From the NCBI RefSeq assembly GCF_019352175.1, contig NZ_JACBYI010000005.1:62001-126000 (forward strand): DNA of 64,000 nucleotides, read 5' to 3'. The notes under the pieces were generated by a model that was given only the letters and a program-made list of their open reading frames with translations, did not search any database and had not been told where the DNA came from. Shown piece by piece: positions 18,096-27,305 of this stretch. Position 1 is the first letter of the stretch. Each line of letters starts with the position of its first letter. Origin of the DNA: Paenibacillus sp. S150. GTDB lineage: Bacteria; Bacillota; Bacilli; Paenibacillales; Paenibacillaceae. The translations under genes were made by a program, and so were the position numbers.

Positions 18096-19016
18096 CTACC
18101 ACAGACTGTTATTGGTGATTCTTTTGCTGATCCGGTTGGCAAGCACGAGCAGCGTTAAGTTGATGATGGAATTGAATACGCCGACTGCAGTACTGTAGCT
18201 CCAGCTGAATTCGAGCAGTCCTTTCCGGTATACAAAAGATGAAATAACATCGGCGGTTTCATACACAACCGGGTTATAGAGCAGAATGATTTTCTCAAAC
18301 CCTACATTCAGCAAATTACCCATACGCAGAATAAACAAGATCACAATTGTCGGCAGGATGCCCGGCAGGGATACATACCACATTTGCTTCAGCCGTCCGG
18401 CGCCGTCCATACGGGCTGCTTCATATTGCTCCTGGTCAATCCCCATCAGTGCGGCAAGGTAGATAATGGATTCCCAGCCTGCCCTCTGCCAAATCTCCGA
18501 TAAAATATAAATCGGGCGGAAAAGATTGGAATGCTGCAGCATGGAAGTGCCGTCCCCGCCAAAATACATATAAATGGTATTGATCACTCCGCCGCTGTCA
18601 GTAAAATCCCTGATTAATCCGGCGATGACAATCATCGATATAAAGTAAGGCATATACGTGGCGGACTGAACAATTTTCTTGAACGTTTTGTTGCGGGCTT
18701 CGTTGATCAATAACGCCAATATAACGGGCGCCGGGAATTCGAAGATAAGCGAATATACGCTGATGATGAGAGTGTTCTTCAAGACCCGCAGAAAGTAATA
18801 GCTGTCGAAAAAGGTTTTGAAATGCTCAAAGCCTGTCCACGGGCTGTCCATAATTCCTTTCATGGGCGAATAATCCTTGAAGGCAATCAAAACGCCGTAC
18901 ATTGGCGCATAATTAAATATGGCGTAGTATGCAACGACCGGCAGCATCATCAAATATAAGTACTTATTGGTGAGAAAATCCCTGGCGAACCTTTTGCTGA
19001 ATGCGGCTTTATTCAT
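18096..19016 (-). CDS. Carbohydrate ABC transporter permease (LplB/YteP-like)
   Basis: A 306-residue MalF-type permease with six membrane segments. The ATG at 19016 has AAGGAGAG seven bases upstream; the longer frame to 19061 lacks a ribosome site. The family N-terminus (LYLMMLPVVAYYAIFNYAPM, GVLIAFKDYSP) and EAA loop (YEAARMDGAGRLKQMWYVSL) are present. It pairs with the permease downstream and the binding protein upstream (78 bases). Confidence 0.9.
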   Translation of the reverse strand: MNKAAFSKRFARDFLTNKYLYLMMLPVVAYYAIFNYAPMYGVLIAFKDYSPMKGIMDSPWTGFEHFKTFFDSYYFLRVLKNTLIISVYSLIFEFPAPVILALLINEARNKTFKKIVQSATYMPYFISMIVIAGLIRDFTDSGGVINTIYMYFGGDGTSMLQHSNLFRPIYILSEIWQRAGWESIIYLAALMGIDQEQYEAARMDGAGRLKQMWYVSLPGILPTIVILFILRMGNLLNVGFEKIILLYNPVVYETADVISSFVYRKGLLEFSWSYSTAVGVFNSIINLTLLVLANRISKRITNNSLW

Positions 19017-19094
19017 AAGTTTTCTCTCCTTAACTGGGAAGAGGGGCGGGGCAGACATCAAGGCCGGACCTCCACCCCCGTAACTGCTTTTGAA

Positions 19095-20729
19095 CTAGCG
19101 CTTATTGTAGCGGTCCAGAGCCGATTGCTGAATTTCAACCGCACGGTCGATCCCCAGACCTTTCAGCTTATCCATGTAACTGTCGAACGCATCAATGGAT
19201 TCATTGCCTATGATGATTTTCAGGGTCATTTCGTCAACCAGCGTGTTCACATCGTTCATGATTTGCGCAAGCTCCGAGGATTCCTCCGGTGTCGGCGTAA
19301 TCTGCGGCAGCTTGTAGTTGTCCACATCCGTTTTTGCCCAGATCTCGATTGCGGATTTCTGTTCCGGAAGCGTCAGATATTGGGTAATATAGCGTTTATC
19401 CTGAACGAAGGGTCCGCCATAATTGGCACGGATGTACAGTGACATAGCCTGTGAAGGGGAGAGCTTGTCCGGATTATTCATCAGCAAATCCGTGTAGGTG
19501 GGAGCGCCGTCCTTCATTTCATAACTGATTCCTTCCTGGCCAAAGTTGAAATACATATGTCCCTCTTCACTGTAGCCCCAGTCGAGCAAACGGGCTGCAA
19601 GCTCCACATTCCCGGTCTTGGAAGTAATGGCCACGTTGGTTCCCGTCGTATATACCGGGTCCTTCTGTCCAAGCATTGGCATATCGCCTTTATGAAGAAC
19701 CGGATACGGGGCGGCCGCCAGCTTCGCTTGCGGGTCTTTCTCCGCCAGCAGCGGTATCCACTTGCCGATGCCGCTGCCGGAATTATGAACGGTAGCGCCT
19801 GTGGCGCTTGTCGTCATGTTGGCATCCAGGGCTTTCCCATCCACATTGGCTAGGTTCTTATCCAGCAGGCCCTCGGCATACCATTGACGGAACGTGCCCA
19901 GGAAGTCTTTGTATCCCGGCTGCATCGGACCGAATTTCACGGTGCCGTCCTCCTGAAACCAGCTGTGGCTTGTACCGAACGCGCCTACAAATGCTCCATT
20001 ATTAAGGAATTCAGACTGAAAGACATAGGAAAGGGGGGCTACCGCGCCCTTTTTTTCCTTAAAGGCAGTAAGCATGGTATGCCAGTCCTCCATCGTTTCC
20101 GGCACAGCCAATCCAAGCTCGTCGAGCCAATCCTGACGGACAATCGGTCCTTGATATACCTGAAGCAAAGCATCCCCGCGCAGGAAAGGGAAGGTATAGT
20201 AGCTTCCGTTATCGGTTTTCAGCATTTTGTCGATATCCGGATTTTCCGTGAGAAACTTTTTCAGATTCGGCGCATATTTATCGATGGCATCATTTAACTG
20301 CAGGATGTAGCCGTCAGCGATGGCCTTCTCCGGTCCGCCCGGGAAGTTGAACCAGTCATATTCAATCATGTCCGGCAGGTCGCCGGAGGCGAGCAGAATA
20401 TTAAGCGCATCCGTTGACTGCCCGGCAGGAGGACTGATGAATTTGAGCGGTACTCCTGTGCGCTTCTGCCATTCCTGAAAAAAGGGAACTTCGTCAATGG
20501 TTGATTTGGTCGAGCCATATTCGGCCCAATAGGTCAGCGGCTTATCTGCTTTTAATGTTAAAGGATAGGTCCCATCTGACGCCTGAGCTGAATTGCCCGG
20601 GCCGTCTGCGTTCGAAGGATTTGCCGGTTCCGTACTGTTGTTGCCGCATGCCGCTGCAATCCCCAACAGCATAACAGCGGCAAGAGCCGTTGCCCCCATT
20701 TTTAATCTCTTCATAGCTTTTGATTTCAT
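19095..20729 (-). CDS. Extracellular sugar-binding lipoprotein (LplA-like)
   Basis: A 544-residue binding protein with lipobox AAAC after KSKAMKRLKMGATAL and GGAGGG about 12 bases before the ATG. An internal start at KRLKMG (20714) is possible. The conserved QDWLDELGL segment and overall size match the family. It is the first gene of the importer operon and lies downstream of the membrane AraC regulator. The ligand is likely an oligosaccharide or modified sugar; no enzyme is in the operon to narrow it. Confidence 0.92.
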   Translation of the reverse strand: MKSKAMKRLKMGATALAAVMLLGIAAACGNNSTEPANPSNADGPGNSAQASDGTYPLTLKADKPLTYWAEYGSTKSTIDEVPFFQEWQKRTGVPLKFISPPAGQSTDALNILLASGDLPDMIEYDWFNFPGGPEKAIADGYILQLNDAIDKYAPNLKKFLTENPDIDKMLKTDNGSYYTFPFLRGDALLQVYQGPIVRQDWLDELGLAVPETMEDWHTMLTAFKEKKGAVAPLSYVFQSEFLNNGAFVGAFGTSHSWFQEDGTVKFGPMQPGYKDFLGTFRQWYAEGLLDKNLANVDGKALDANMTTSATGATVHNSGSGIGKWIPLLAEKDPQAKLAAAPYPVLHKGDMPMLGQKDPVYTTGTNVAITSKTGNVELAARLLDWGYSEEGHMYFNFGQEGISYEMKDGAPTYTDLLMNNPDKLSPSQAMSLYIRANYGGPFVQDKRYITQYLTLPEQKSAIEIWAKTDVDNYKLPQITPTPEESSELAQIMNDVNTLVDEMTLKIIIGNESIDAFDSYMDKLKGLGIDRAVEIQQSALDRYNKR

Positions 20730-20914
20730 ATTGCCTGTAACCCTCCCTATCTATATTCACAGCTGAAGTGTGAGGCGCCTCACTACCGATTATGCTATCC
20801 GGCCGCAGCTTTGAGAATCGTCAACAAGCCAAATGCGATCTTCAATTTCACGGTTTTCATCAATGATTGTCCAACTTCCATCTGCAAAATATCAAATACC
20901 GCAAAAACCTGCCC

Positions 20915-20950
20915 GGAAAATAAAAAGGAGGCTTCGGGAGCCTCCTTTCC
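20915..20950 (-). terminator. Terminator of the membrane AraC regulator
   Basis: A 10-bp stem AAAGGAGGCT / AGCCTCCTTT with a TCGGG loop, followed on the minus strand by TTTTTATTTT. It lies 23 bases past the regulator's stop and separates it from the importer operon, so the operon needs its own promoter in about 190 bases. Confidence 0.9.
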
Positions 20951-20972
20951 GGAAGGGGTTCTTGGACGGGAA

Positions 20973-23339
20973 TTAGAGTATTTTTTGATACTGCCCGGGC
21001 GTCACCCCTTCATATTTCTTAAACGTACGAATGAACGTATTGATATCATGAAAGCCGACCTGCAGCGAGATGGATTTTATACTGTTGCGGGGCTCCCGCA
21101 GCAAAGCTTTGGCCTGCATTACTCTGAAATGGTTAATCGTGTCCAGCAGACCCTTGCCCGACTGATTCTTGAACAGCTTCGACAGGTAGGTAGGGGTCAG
21201 CCCGAAATGCTCCCCGACCGAAGAAATATTCAAATTGGCCTCCATATAATGATTGGAGATATATTCCATAATATCGGTGTTCAGCTCCTTGAGCGTCTGG
21301 CTGCGGGAGGATTGCTGCAACTGCTTCTGTTTCAGCGTTGTATACTCACATACCTCCCGTACAACTGCCAGTAATTGAAGCTCCATTTCCTTCAGGGATT
21401 CACAATTCATCAGCCGGGTGATCCATATTGTATTGTTCACTAAGGCATTTTCCTCTGCATCGCCTATTTCTCCAACCGTCTTAATCAAAGTGCTTATCAA
21501 GTTAAACATCAGGCACTTGATCAGCGGGACGGACAGCTTGGCCTGACCCATGCTTCTGGAAATAATCTCGCGGATGATGGCGGCTGCTTTCTCGCTGTCA
21601 CCTGCCTTGACATGATTCATGAGCTGCTGCTCAACCTCAATCGGATAATAATAAATGGCCTGTATTTCATCCGGTTCATCAAATTGAATCTCTTCATAAT
21701 TTATAATTTCCCCGGCTCCGACTACAATCGTGTACTCCATAGCGTCTAACGCTTCCCTGTAGGCTTGGGAGATGTCCTCCACCGTGCTTTTGATTCCGCT
21801 GATGGCGGCAAGGGCATGAATGTTGAATTTTTCACTCAGGAACCGGCAGGCCTGCTCGGTCAGCTCCCGAACATCCTTCGGAAACTGCCCGGGATCTCCG
21901 GGATTGAAATTAATCAGACAAGCCATATTGTCATCCATTTCACATACAAAGCCGCGATGCTTCTCCTTGGCGAAATCCTCCACAATATTGGTTACAATAA
22001 ATTGCATCAGCCTGGGCTTATTGTGGATGCCCGAAATTTCATCCAAATGCTCTATAAACCGCTCATAGTCCATATAGAAGAGAATTACGGCAAAATACTC
22101 TGACTGGAAATGGACATCAAACGCGGACAAAGATTCATCCAAGGCAATCTGCTGCTCCAATTTTCCCTTGAACATCCTGGACAGCATGTTCGAGCGGAGT
22201 AAGTAAGAATGCTGCTGCATTCTTACTTGTATTTCTCCCTTTTCCTGTAGAGTATCCGATATCGCATTCTGGATATGCAGGAACTCATTGCCTTCAAAGT
22301 AAGGGGAAGCCGGTTCTGCCCCTTTTAACAGCCGCAGCAATCGCTGGACGGGACTGTAGTTCCTGAGCAGGAAAATAATCGAAAGCAGGGTACCTCCGAC
22401 TGCACTGACCAGCATGCCAATGTAGGTAATGTTACGCAGATAGTCAGTCTTTTTCCAGACCTGCGAGCTGGGCACCACCGTGAGATAGATCAACTCCGAG
22501 TTCTGGGACTTGATATACATATACTCCGAGGGCTGTCCTTCATAATCAGCAAAGTAAGAGCCGGAGCTGTCTGCGAAATCCAGATTCGACAGGGCCAGCG
22601 GATTACCGTTCTGTCTGGTGGAGAGGAGGACCTGCCTGTTCCGGTTCAGAATCATTGCCTGTCCGCTGCTGAAGTCCTGAACATTGCGGATCGTCTCCAT
22701 CAGCCGGGAAGTATCAAGCAGCACAACCGTTGCTCCCGGCGGCTTCTCCAATCTGTTTCCGGGAAAGGAATGGATATATGCCAGTGTGCTCGCTGCCGGA
22801 GAATCCGTATTTTCCAGCTTGATAAAATGTCCCTCGTTCTTGTCCTGCAAAATACGGAGCCAGATTTCATAGCTGATTGTCTCATTCTCATGAATCGTCT
22901 CAAAAGCCAGCTTGCTGCTGCGGTATACGCCCGGCTCAAAAACAATATCCTGATTCTTCCAATAAACGTAATACGTCTTGATAGAAGGATATAAGGATTG
23001 ATAGATCGCAAGCTCTTTGGCGGTCTTGTACAGGTTATACAGATCAGGATCGAGACTGCCCGGCGTTTTATACAGACTTGAATACATAAATCCCCGGATG
23101 CTAACGTTCCAGGTCAACTCCGTTGTCAAACGTTCTGCGTTCTGGATTTGATTGTCGACCGTTTCCCTGACTTCCTTTAGGAGAACATTATTCGCCCGGT
23201 GGATTTCACTTTTCAGGGTCTCCTGCGACTGATAATAGACGAATATGCTGATCAGAATCGGCACCGTTAAAATTACCAGGTAGGAAAACAACCAGGTAAG
23301 GATTACACTTCTACGTCTTACGAGAAACCGCTTCCACAA
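20973..23339 (-). CDS. Membrane-bound AraC-family regulator (sensor domain plus HTH)
   Basis: A 788-residue protein. Residues ~13-35 and ~305-328 are membrane segments bracketing an extracellular Cache-like sensor region; the final ~100 residues are an AraC double helix-turn-helix (NISSVGEHFGLTPTYLSKLF ... SISLQVGFHDINTFIRTFKK, ending VTPGQYQKIL). A TTG start at 23339 with GGGGGA upstream fits; the in-frame alternatives are internal. In Paenibacillus such one-protein sensors sit beside LplABC importers and switch them on when a glycan fragment is outside the cell. The importer operon 244 bases downstream is the likely target. Confidence 0.9.
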   Translation of the reverse strand: MWKRFLVRRRSVILTWLFSYLVILTVPILISIFVYYQSQETLKSEIHRANNVLLKEVRETVDNQIQNAERLTTELTWNVSIRGFMYSSLYKTPGSLDPDLYNLYKTAKELAIYQSLYPSIKTYYVYWKNQDIVFEPGVYRSSKLAFETIHENETISYEIWLRILQDKNEGHFIKLENTDSPAASTLAYIHSFPGNRLEKPPGATVVLLDTSRLMETIRNVQDFSSGQAMILNRNRQVLLSTRQNGNPLALSNLDFADSSGSYFADYEGQPSEYMYIKSQNSELIYLTVVPSSQVWKKTDYLRNITYIGMLVSAVGGTLLSIIFLLRNYSPVQRLLRLLKGAEPASPYFEGNEFLHIQNAISDTLQEKGEIQVRMQQHSYLLRSNMLSRMFKGKLEQQIALDESLSAFDVHFQSEYFAVILFYMDYERFIEHLDEISGIHNKPRLMQFIVTNIVEDFAKEKHRGFVCEMDDNMACLINFNPGDPGQFPKDVRELTEQACRFLSEKFNIHALAAISGIKSTVEDISQAYREALDAMEYTIVVGAGEIINYEEIQFDEPDEIQAIYYYPIEVEQQLMNHVKAGDSEKAAAIIREIISRSMGQAKLSVPLIKCLMFNLISTLIKTVGEIGDAEENALVNNTIWITRLMNCESLKEMELQLLAVVREVCEYTTLKQKQLQQSSRSQTLKELNTDIMEYISNHYMEANLNISSVGEHFGLTPTYLSKLFKNQSGKGLLDTINHFRVMQAKALLREPRNSIKSISLQVGFHDINTFIRTFKKYEGVTPGQYQKIL

Positions 23340-23602
23340 ATTATGTCATCCCCCTTGCCTATGCTCCGTCTTGTTGTGGCAGTTCTTATATTAAACCAAG
23401 ATCCGAAGTAATTCTTTATTTTTCTGCAAGGGCAAAAGAAAACCGCATTTGCACCGCTTAAAGGTAAAGCAGCCTTTCCCGATTCCAGTTTCACCCGACC
23501 CGGGCGGCAAAGCTTATTTTTTTAAAACCTCTTCTGGAGTTGTGGCCCTTTAGCCTTTATAATATGACGAGTATACAGTATAAAGGAAAAGGTGTTTATT
23601 AC

Positions 23603-25159
23603 ATGAGCATATTAAATGTGGAAAAGCTGAGTCACGGATTCGGCGACCGCGCGATTTTCACCGATGTATCCTTCCGCCTGCTGAAGGGCGAGCATATCGG
23701 TCTGATCGGCGCCAACGGTGAAGGGAAATCGACCTTCATGAACATCATTACAGGCAAGCTTCAGCCCGACGAAGGTAAAGTCGAATGGGCCAAACGCATG
23801 CGGGCAGGCTACCTGGACCAGCACGCGGTGCTGACGAAGGGGCAATCGATTCGCGATGTGTTGCGCGGGGCCTTTCAATATCTGTTCGATATGGAACAAG
23901 AGATGAACGATATGTACGGCCGAATGGGCGAGGTGTCCCCGGAGGAGCTGGAGCAAATGCTGGAGGATGTCGGGACGATTCAGGACACGCTGACGAGCCA
24001 GGATTTCTATATGATCGACGCCAAAATCGACGAAACCGCCCGCGGGCTTGGCCTGACGGATATCGGTCTGGATAAGGATGTGCATGATCTCAGCGGCGGC
24101 CAGCGGACCAAGGTGCTGCTGGCGAAGCTTCTGCTGGAGAAGCCGGATATTCTGCTGCTTGACGAACCTACGAACTATCTCGACGAGCAGCATATTATAT
24201 GGCTGAAGCGGTATTTGCAGGAATACGAGAATGCCTTCATTCTGATCTCGCATGACATTCCGTTCCTGAACAGCGTCATCAACCTGATCTACCATATGGA
24301 GAACCGGTCGCTGACGCGTTATGTGGGGGATTACGAATATTTCCAGCAGGTGTACGAGGCGAAAAAGTCGCAGCTTGAATCTGCGTTCAAACGCCAGCAG
24401 CAGGAAATTGCGGATCTGAAGGACTTCGTTGCCCGGAACAAAGCCAGCGTGGCTACGCGGAATATGGCGATGTCGCGGCAGAAGAAGCTGGACAAGATGG
24501 AGGTTATCGAGCTTGCCAGGGAAAAGCCGAAACCGCAGTTCAACTTCAAGGATGCGCGCACTTCCGGCAAGCTGATTTTCGAAACCAGGGATTTAGTGAT
24601 CGGATACGATTCGCCGTTGTCGAGACCTCTGAACCTGCAAATGGAACGGGGGCAGAAAATTGCGCTCGTCGGCGCGAACGGAATTGGAAAAACGACGCTG
24701 CTGCGCAGCATTCTCGGCCAAATCCCGGCAATTTCCGGTTCGGCCAGACTCGGAGACCTGCTGGAAATCGGCTATTTCGAGCAGGAAATCAAGGGAACGA
24801 ACTACAATACCTGTATTGAAGAGATCTGGACCGAGTTCCCGTCCTACACCCAGTTTGAAATCCGGGCAGCTCTGGCCAAATGCGGTCTGACCACCCAGCA
24901 TATTGAGAGCAAGATCGCGGTCCTGAGCGGCGGCGAGAAAGCCAAAGTCCGCTTGTGCAAGCTGATCAACCGCGGGACGAATCTGCTTGTACTGGACGAG
25001 CCGACCAACCATCTCGACGTGGATGCGAAGGACGAGCTGCAGCGTGCGCTCAAAGCCTATAAGGGCAGCATCCTGCTGATCTCCCATGAACCCGAATTTT
25101 ACCGCGACATCGTGACGGAAACGTGGAACTGCGAATCGTGGACGACGAAGGTGTTTTAG
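23603..25159 (+). CDS. ABC-F family ATPase (YkpA/YbiT-like)
   Basis: A 518-residue soluble protein with two ABC domains and no membrane segment. First domain: Walker A GANGEGKST, signature LSGGQRTKV, Walker B ILLLDEPTNYLD. Second: GANGIGKTT, LSGGEKAKV, LLVLDEPTNHLD. The linker between them (about residues 240-320) is a charged helical hairpin as in ABC-F proteins. ABC-F proteins bind the ribosome at the E site; this subfamily is generally a translation factor rather than a resistance factor. The ATG at 23603 has AAAGG upstream; a TATAAT box at 23558-23563 is a possible -10 element. Confidence 0.9.
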   Translation: MSILNVEKLSHGFGDRAIFTDVSFRLLKGEHIGLIGANGEGKSTFMNIITGKLQPDEGKVEWAKRMRAGYLDQHAVLTKGQSIRDVLRGAFQYLFDMEQEMNDMYGRMGEVSPEELEQMLEDVGTIQDTLTSQDFYMIDAKIDETARGLGLTDIGLDKDVHDLSGGQRTKVLLAKLLLEKPDILLLDEPTNYLDEQHIIWLKRYLQEYENAFILISHDIPFLNSVINLIYHMENRSLTRYVGDYEYFQQVYEAKKSQLESAFKRQQQEIADLKDFVARNKASVATRNMAMSRQKKLDKMEVIELAREKPKPQFNFKDARTSGKLIFETRDLVIGYDSPLSRPLNLQMERGQKIALVGANGIGKTTLLRSILGQIPAISGSARLGDLLEIGYFEQEIKGTNYNTCIEEIWTEFPSYTQFEIRAALAKCGLTTQHIESKIAVLSGGEKAKVRLCKLINRGTNLLVLDEPTNHLDVDAKDELQRALKAYKGSILLISHEPEFYRDIVTETWNCESWTTKVF

Positions 25160-25193
25160 AACGGCCTGCAATATTGCCGGTCTGTAACGGTGG

Positions 25194-25235
25194 CCCGTAA
25201 GATGGAAGCTTTGAAAAAAGTGACATTCTTACGGG
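25194..25235. terminator. Hairpin after the ABC-F gene
   Basis: CCCGTAAGA pairs with TCTTACGGG across a 24-base loop, 35 bases past the stop. There is no T-run, so it may be a weak terminator or an mRNA-stability element. Confidence 0.35.
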
Positions 25236-25284
25236 TCATTTGAAAAATAGAGTCGATAAGAGAAGGGAATTAAAGTGTAACAAA

Positions 25285-25782
25285 ATGGAGAAGATCAGCT
25301 TTCATTACGGAGAACATATTACAAAGGTTGCCCGGGCAGTCTATTTTAATTCGTGGAAATCAAGGCTCGCTATTGCTCTTCAAGCCGTGTTTGTTGTATT
25401 GTCTTTGATTTTATATGCCAATTCCGGTTCAATTATCCTGCTGGGGATATCAATTGCACTCCTGCTAACGATGGCAATGTCCATTGTTACGCGTACCCTG
25501 TTAGTCCCAAGAATCCTGTCGGCCGATAAGAGATACAGCAAGGAATTTGAATACTTATTTGATGCAGAAGGCATCGAACTCGGACCGGAAGCGGCTGATT
25601 CCAAAGTGAAATGGGGCTTCTTTTCCCGGGTGTGGGAGAACAAAGGCTATTATTTGCTGTTCCTTAGTAAAACGGAATATTGGTTCATCGCCAAACGGTC
25701 GTTTGAGGATGCAGCCCAAGAAAACCAGTTCAGAGCTTATGTATCGGCTCACCAGAAGATTGTCTCAGGGGTTATCCGGTGA
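25285..25782 (+). CDS. YcxB-like membrane-associated protein
   Basis: A 165-residue protein: two adjacent membrane segments (residues ~33-70, through LAIALQAVFVVLSLILY and a second hydrophobic run) followed by a soluble domain with the conserved features of the YcxB family (FEYLFDAEGIEL, WGFFSRVWENKGYYLLFLS). Function unknown in this family. The ATG at 25285 is picked as the first ATG in frame; the ribosome site is weak (GAAGGG about 16 bases upstream). It stands alone, before a terminator. Confidence 0.72.
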   Translation: MEKISFHYGEHITKVARAVYFNSWKSRLAIALQAVFVVLSLILYANSGSIILLGISIALLLTMAMSIVTRTLLVPRILSADKRYSKEFEYLFDAEGIELGPEAADSKVKWGFFSRVWENKGYYLLFLSKTEYWFIAKRSFEDAAQENQFRAYVSAHQKIVSGVIR

Positions 25783-25864
25783 GCTTGCAATATTGAAGAT
25801 ATTGAACTTAAGGGTAAAGAAAGCAGCATCGAAAAATACAATTTGCAAGTTATGTTCATGATTG

Positions 25865-25912
25865 TAGCTAAGCGAAAGAGAGAATATCTCCCGCTTGGCT
25901 TTTTTTCTTTTA
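25865..25912 (+). terminator. Terminator after the YcxB-like gene
   Basis: AAGCGAAAGAGAG and TCTCCCGCTT pair imperfectly around a short AATA loop, followed by a seven-T run. It lies about 85 bases after the stop. Confidence 0.7.
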
Positions 25913-25988
25913 AAAAGTGTTAGTGATTATATCGCTAAAATGCAACATTAACCGCAAGATTTCTTCGTTAATCGATGCCTATCACTAA

Positions 25989-26180
25989 AAGCTTTCACCG
26001 GAGTATGATGAGCTGGAGAAGTTAATCGATTTGTTGGGGCAAACGACATCTATGTATTCTGCTGCTGCTTATACGGAAGGGTTCCGCCTGGGGGCGTTGA
26101 TGATGATTGAGGTGTTGTATACCATCATGTTGACCGGACTCAAGCCCGCATTGCATGCTATTATATGTAGAAAAAAGTGA
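25989..26180 (+). pseudogene. DUF6809-like gene fragment
   Basis: An open frame without start codon translates to LSPEYDELEKLIDLLGQ ... YTEGFRLGALMMIEVL. This matches the C-terminal half of small DUF6809-type proteins and is clearly related to the fragment at 54.1 kb (FIQGYRTVALMMIEVF). The N-terminal half is missing and a stop at 25986-25988 precedes it. The tail after LYTIML is not typical of the family. A decayed copy, not likely to be expressed. Confidence 0.55.
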
Positions 26181-26264
26181 AATGATCATAACTCATAATA
26201 TTTATTTATGGCTATTGTTCTGTTTTTTGGATTTAAATTACAGTTAATGGATGTGATGTGAAGA

Positions 26265-26915
26265 ATGAAAACTCGGATTAAAATTTGGCTTTTAGTAAGT
26301 TCGTTGGTCCTAATATCTTCCTCAGTTTACTTTGCTTCTTCAAGAAGAGAACTCAAAGCTGATTTTGATACGGCTTCCTCAGCATCCAAGAAAATAAATA
26401 ATCCGTCTAAATCAGGAAATATAGACGCGGAGGTTGAAGTCTATCCTTTTGATGAATCAGTAAATAAATCAGATTTAATAGTAGAGGTTCAAATCAAGGA
26501 AAAAATAAAAGAGACAGATGACCCTTCTCCGAAGACAATTTTTAAAACGGAAATTATAAATATTTTAACTCAAAAAGAACCACTAGCAACGAAAGAAATA
26601 AATATTATGCAAGCAGGTAATAGTAAATGGAGTTTTAATGATAACAAACTCTTTTCTCCAGGAGAAAAGTACATCTTATTTTTAAAGCGGACTGTTGATT
26701 TTGATATTGAAAATACATTTTGGATTTTAGGTGAAGAAACTAATATTTATGAAATTACTGACGAAAATAAAATAGTTAAATGGTCCCGGCCGCAAAAAGA
26801 ATTAGAATCCTTCGAAGATAAAGAACTCAATTTTAAGAAAGCTGCGGAATACAACGAGCCCGACAAAGAAAGTCAAATTTTAGAGAAAGATGGATTTCAA
26901 GATTATATCCAATAA
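26265..26915 (+). CDS. Exported protein of unknown function
   Basis: A 216-residue protein with an N-terminal hydrophobic segment (KTRIKIWLLVSSLVLISSSV) that is a signal peptide or anchor. The rest is charged and beta-rich, with FKTEIINILTQ and SPGEKYILFLKR, a pattern I have seen in small exported Bacillales proteins of unknown role. Base composition is much more AT-rich than the neighbouring ABC-F and SDR genes, which suggests acquisition. The ribosome site is weak. I do not recognise a family. Confidence 0.6.
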   Translation: MKTRIKIWLLVSSLVLISSSVYFASSRRELKADFDTASSASKKINNPSKSGNIDAEVEVYPFDESVNKSDLIVEVQIKEKIKETDDPSPKTIFKTEIINILTQKEPLATKEINIMQAGNSKWSFNDNKLFSPGEKYILFLKRTVDFDIENTFWILGEETNIYEITDENKIVKWSRPQKELESFEDKELNFKKAAEYNEPDKESQILEKDGFQDYIQ

Positions 26916-27305
26916 ATGATAATAAGAATAAGCTTGCACTTTGCGCAGCAGAATTTAGTAAGAACGGAAGTTTTGGCCTCCGCTCCTGAAATCTGTTGCA
27001 CGAAATACAGCAGAATGCGATTCGTCGCTGAACAGTGACATCCTGTTATCAGTCTTTAGATTAACGCCAGTCATTAATGTGAATGGAAAATCAATGTTGT
27101 ATGGGGAGTCATGAGCGGATGCAGAAAGAATTTTTATTAAGGGAAGTGAAAAATAAAGGAGAGGGGACCGATCAATTTGTATGAAACATAATTCATAATT
27201 GATTAATCTTGAATTTAATAACAACGTTCCAGGGTGATTGGCTTTTTTTACATCATTTCTTTAAAATATGAGATGTCTTTATACAGAGGAGCTGTTGTTC
27301 AGATC
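26916..27305. other. Gene-free stretch
   Basis: About 390 bases between the exported protein and the AraC regulator. A frame around 26960-27113 reads RKFWPPLLKSVARN..., without start or recognisable relative. I see no terminator, repeat or RNA gene. Confidence 0.4.

Noticed and set aside
23540..23563. Complete promoter for the ABC-F gene
   Set aside because: TATAAT is present but the only TTG-type -35 candidate is 12 bases away, too close; only a -10 element is mentioned.
26955..27224. Minus-strand 89-codon frame
   Set aside because: No ribosome site, no recognisable motif and overlaps a poorly coding spacer.
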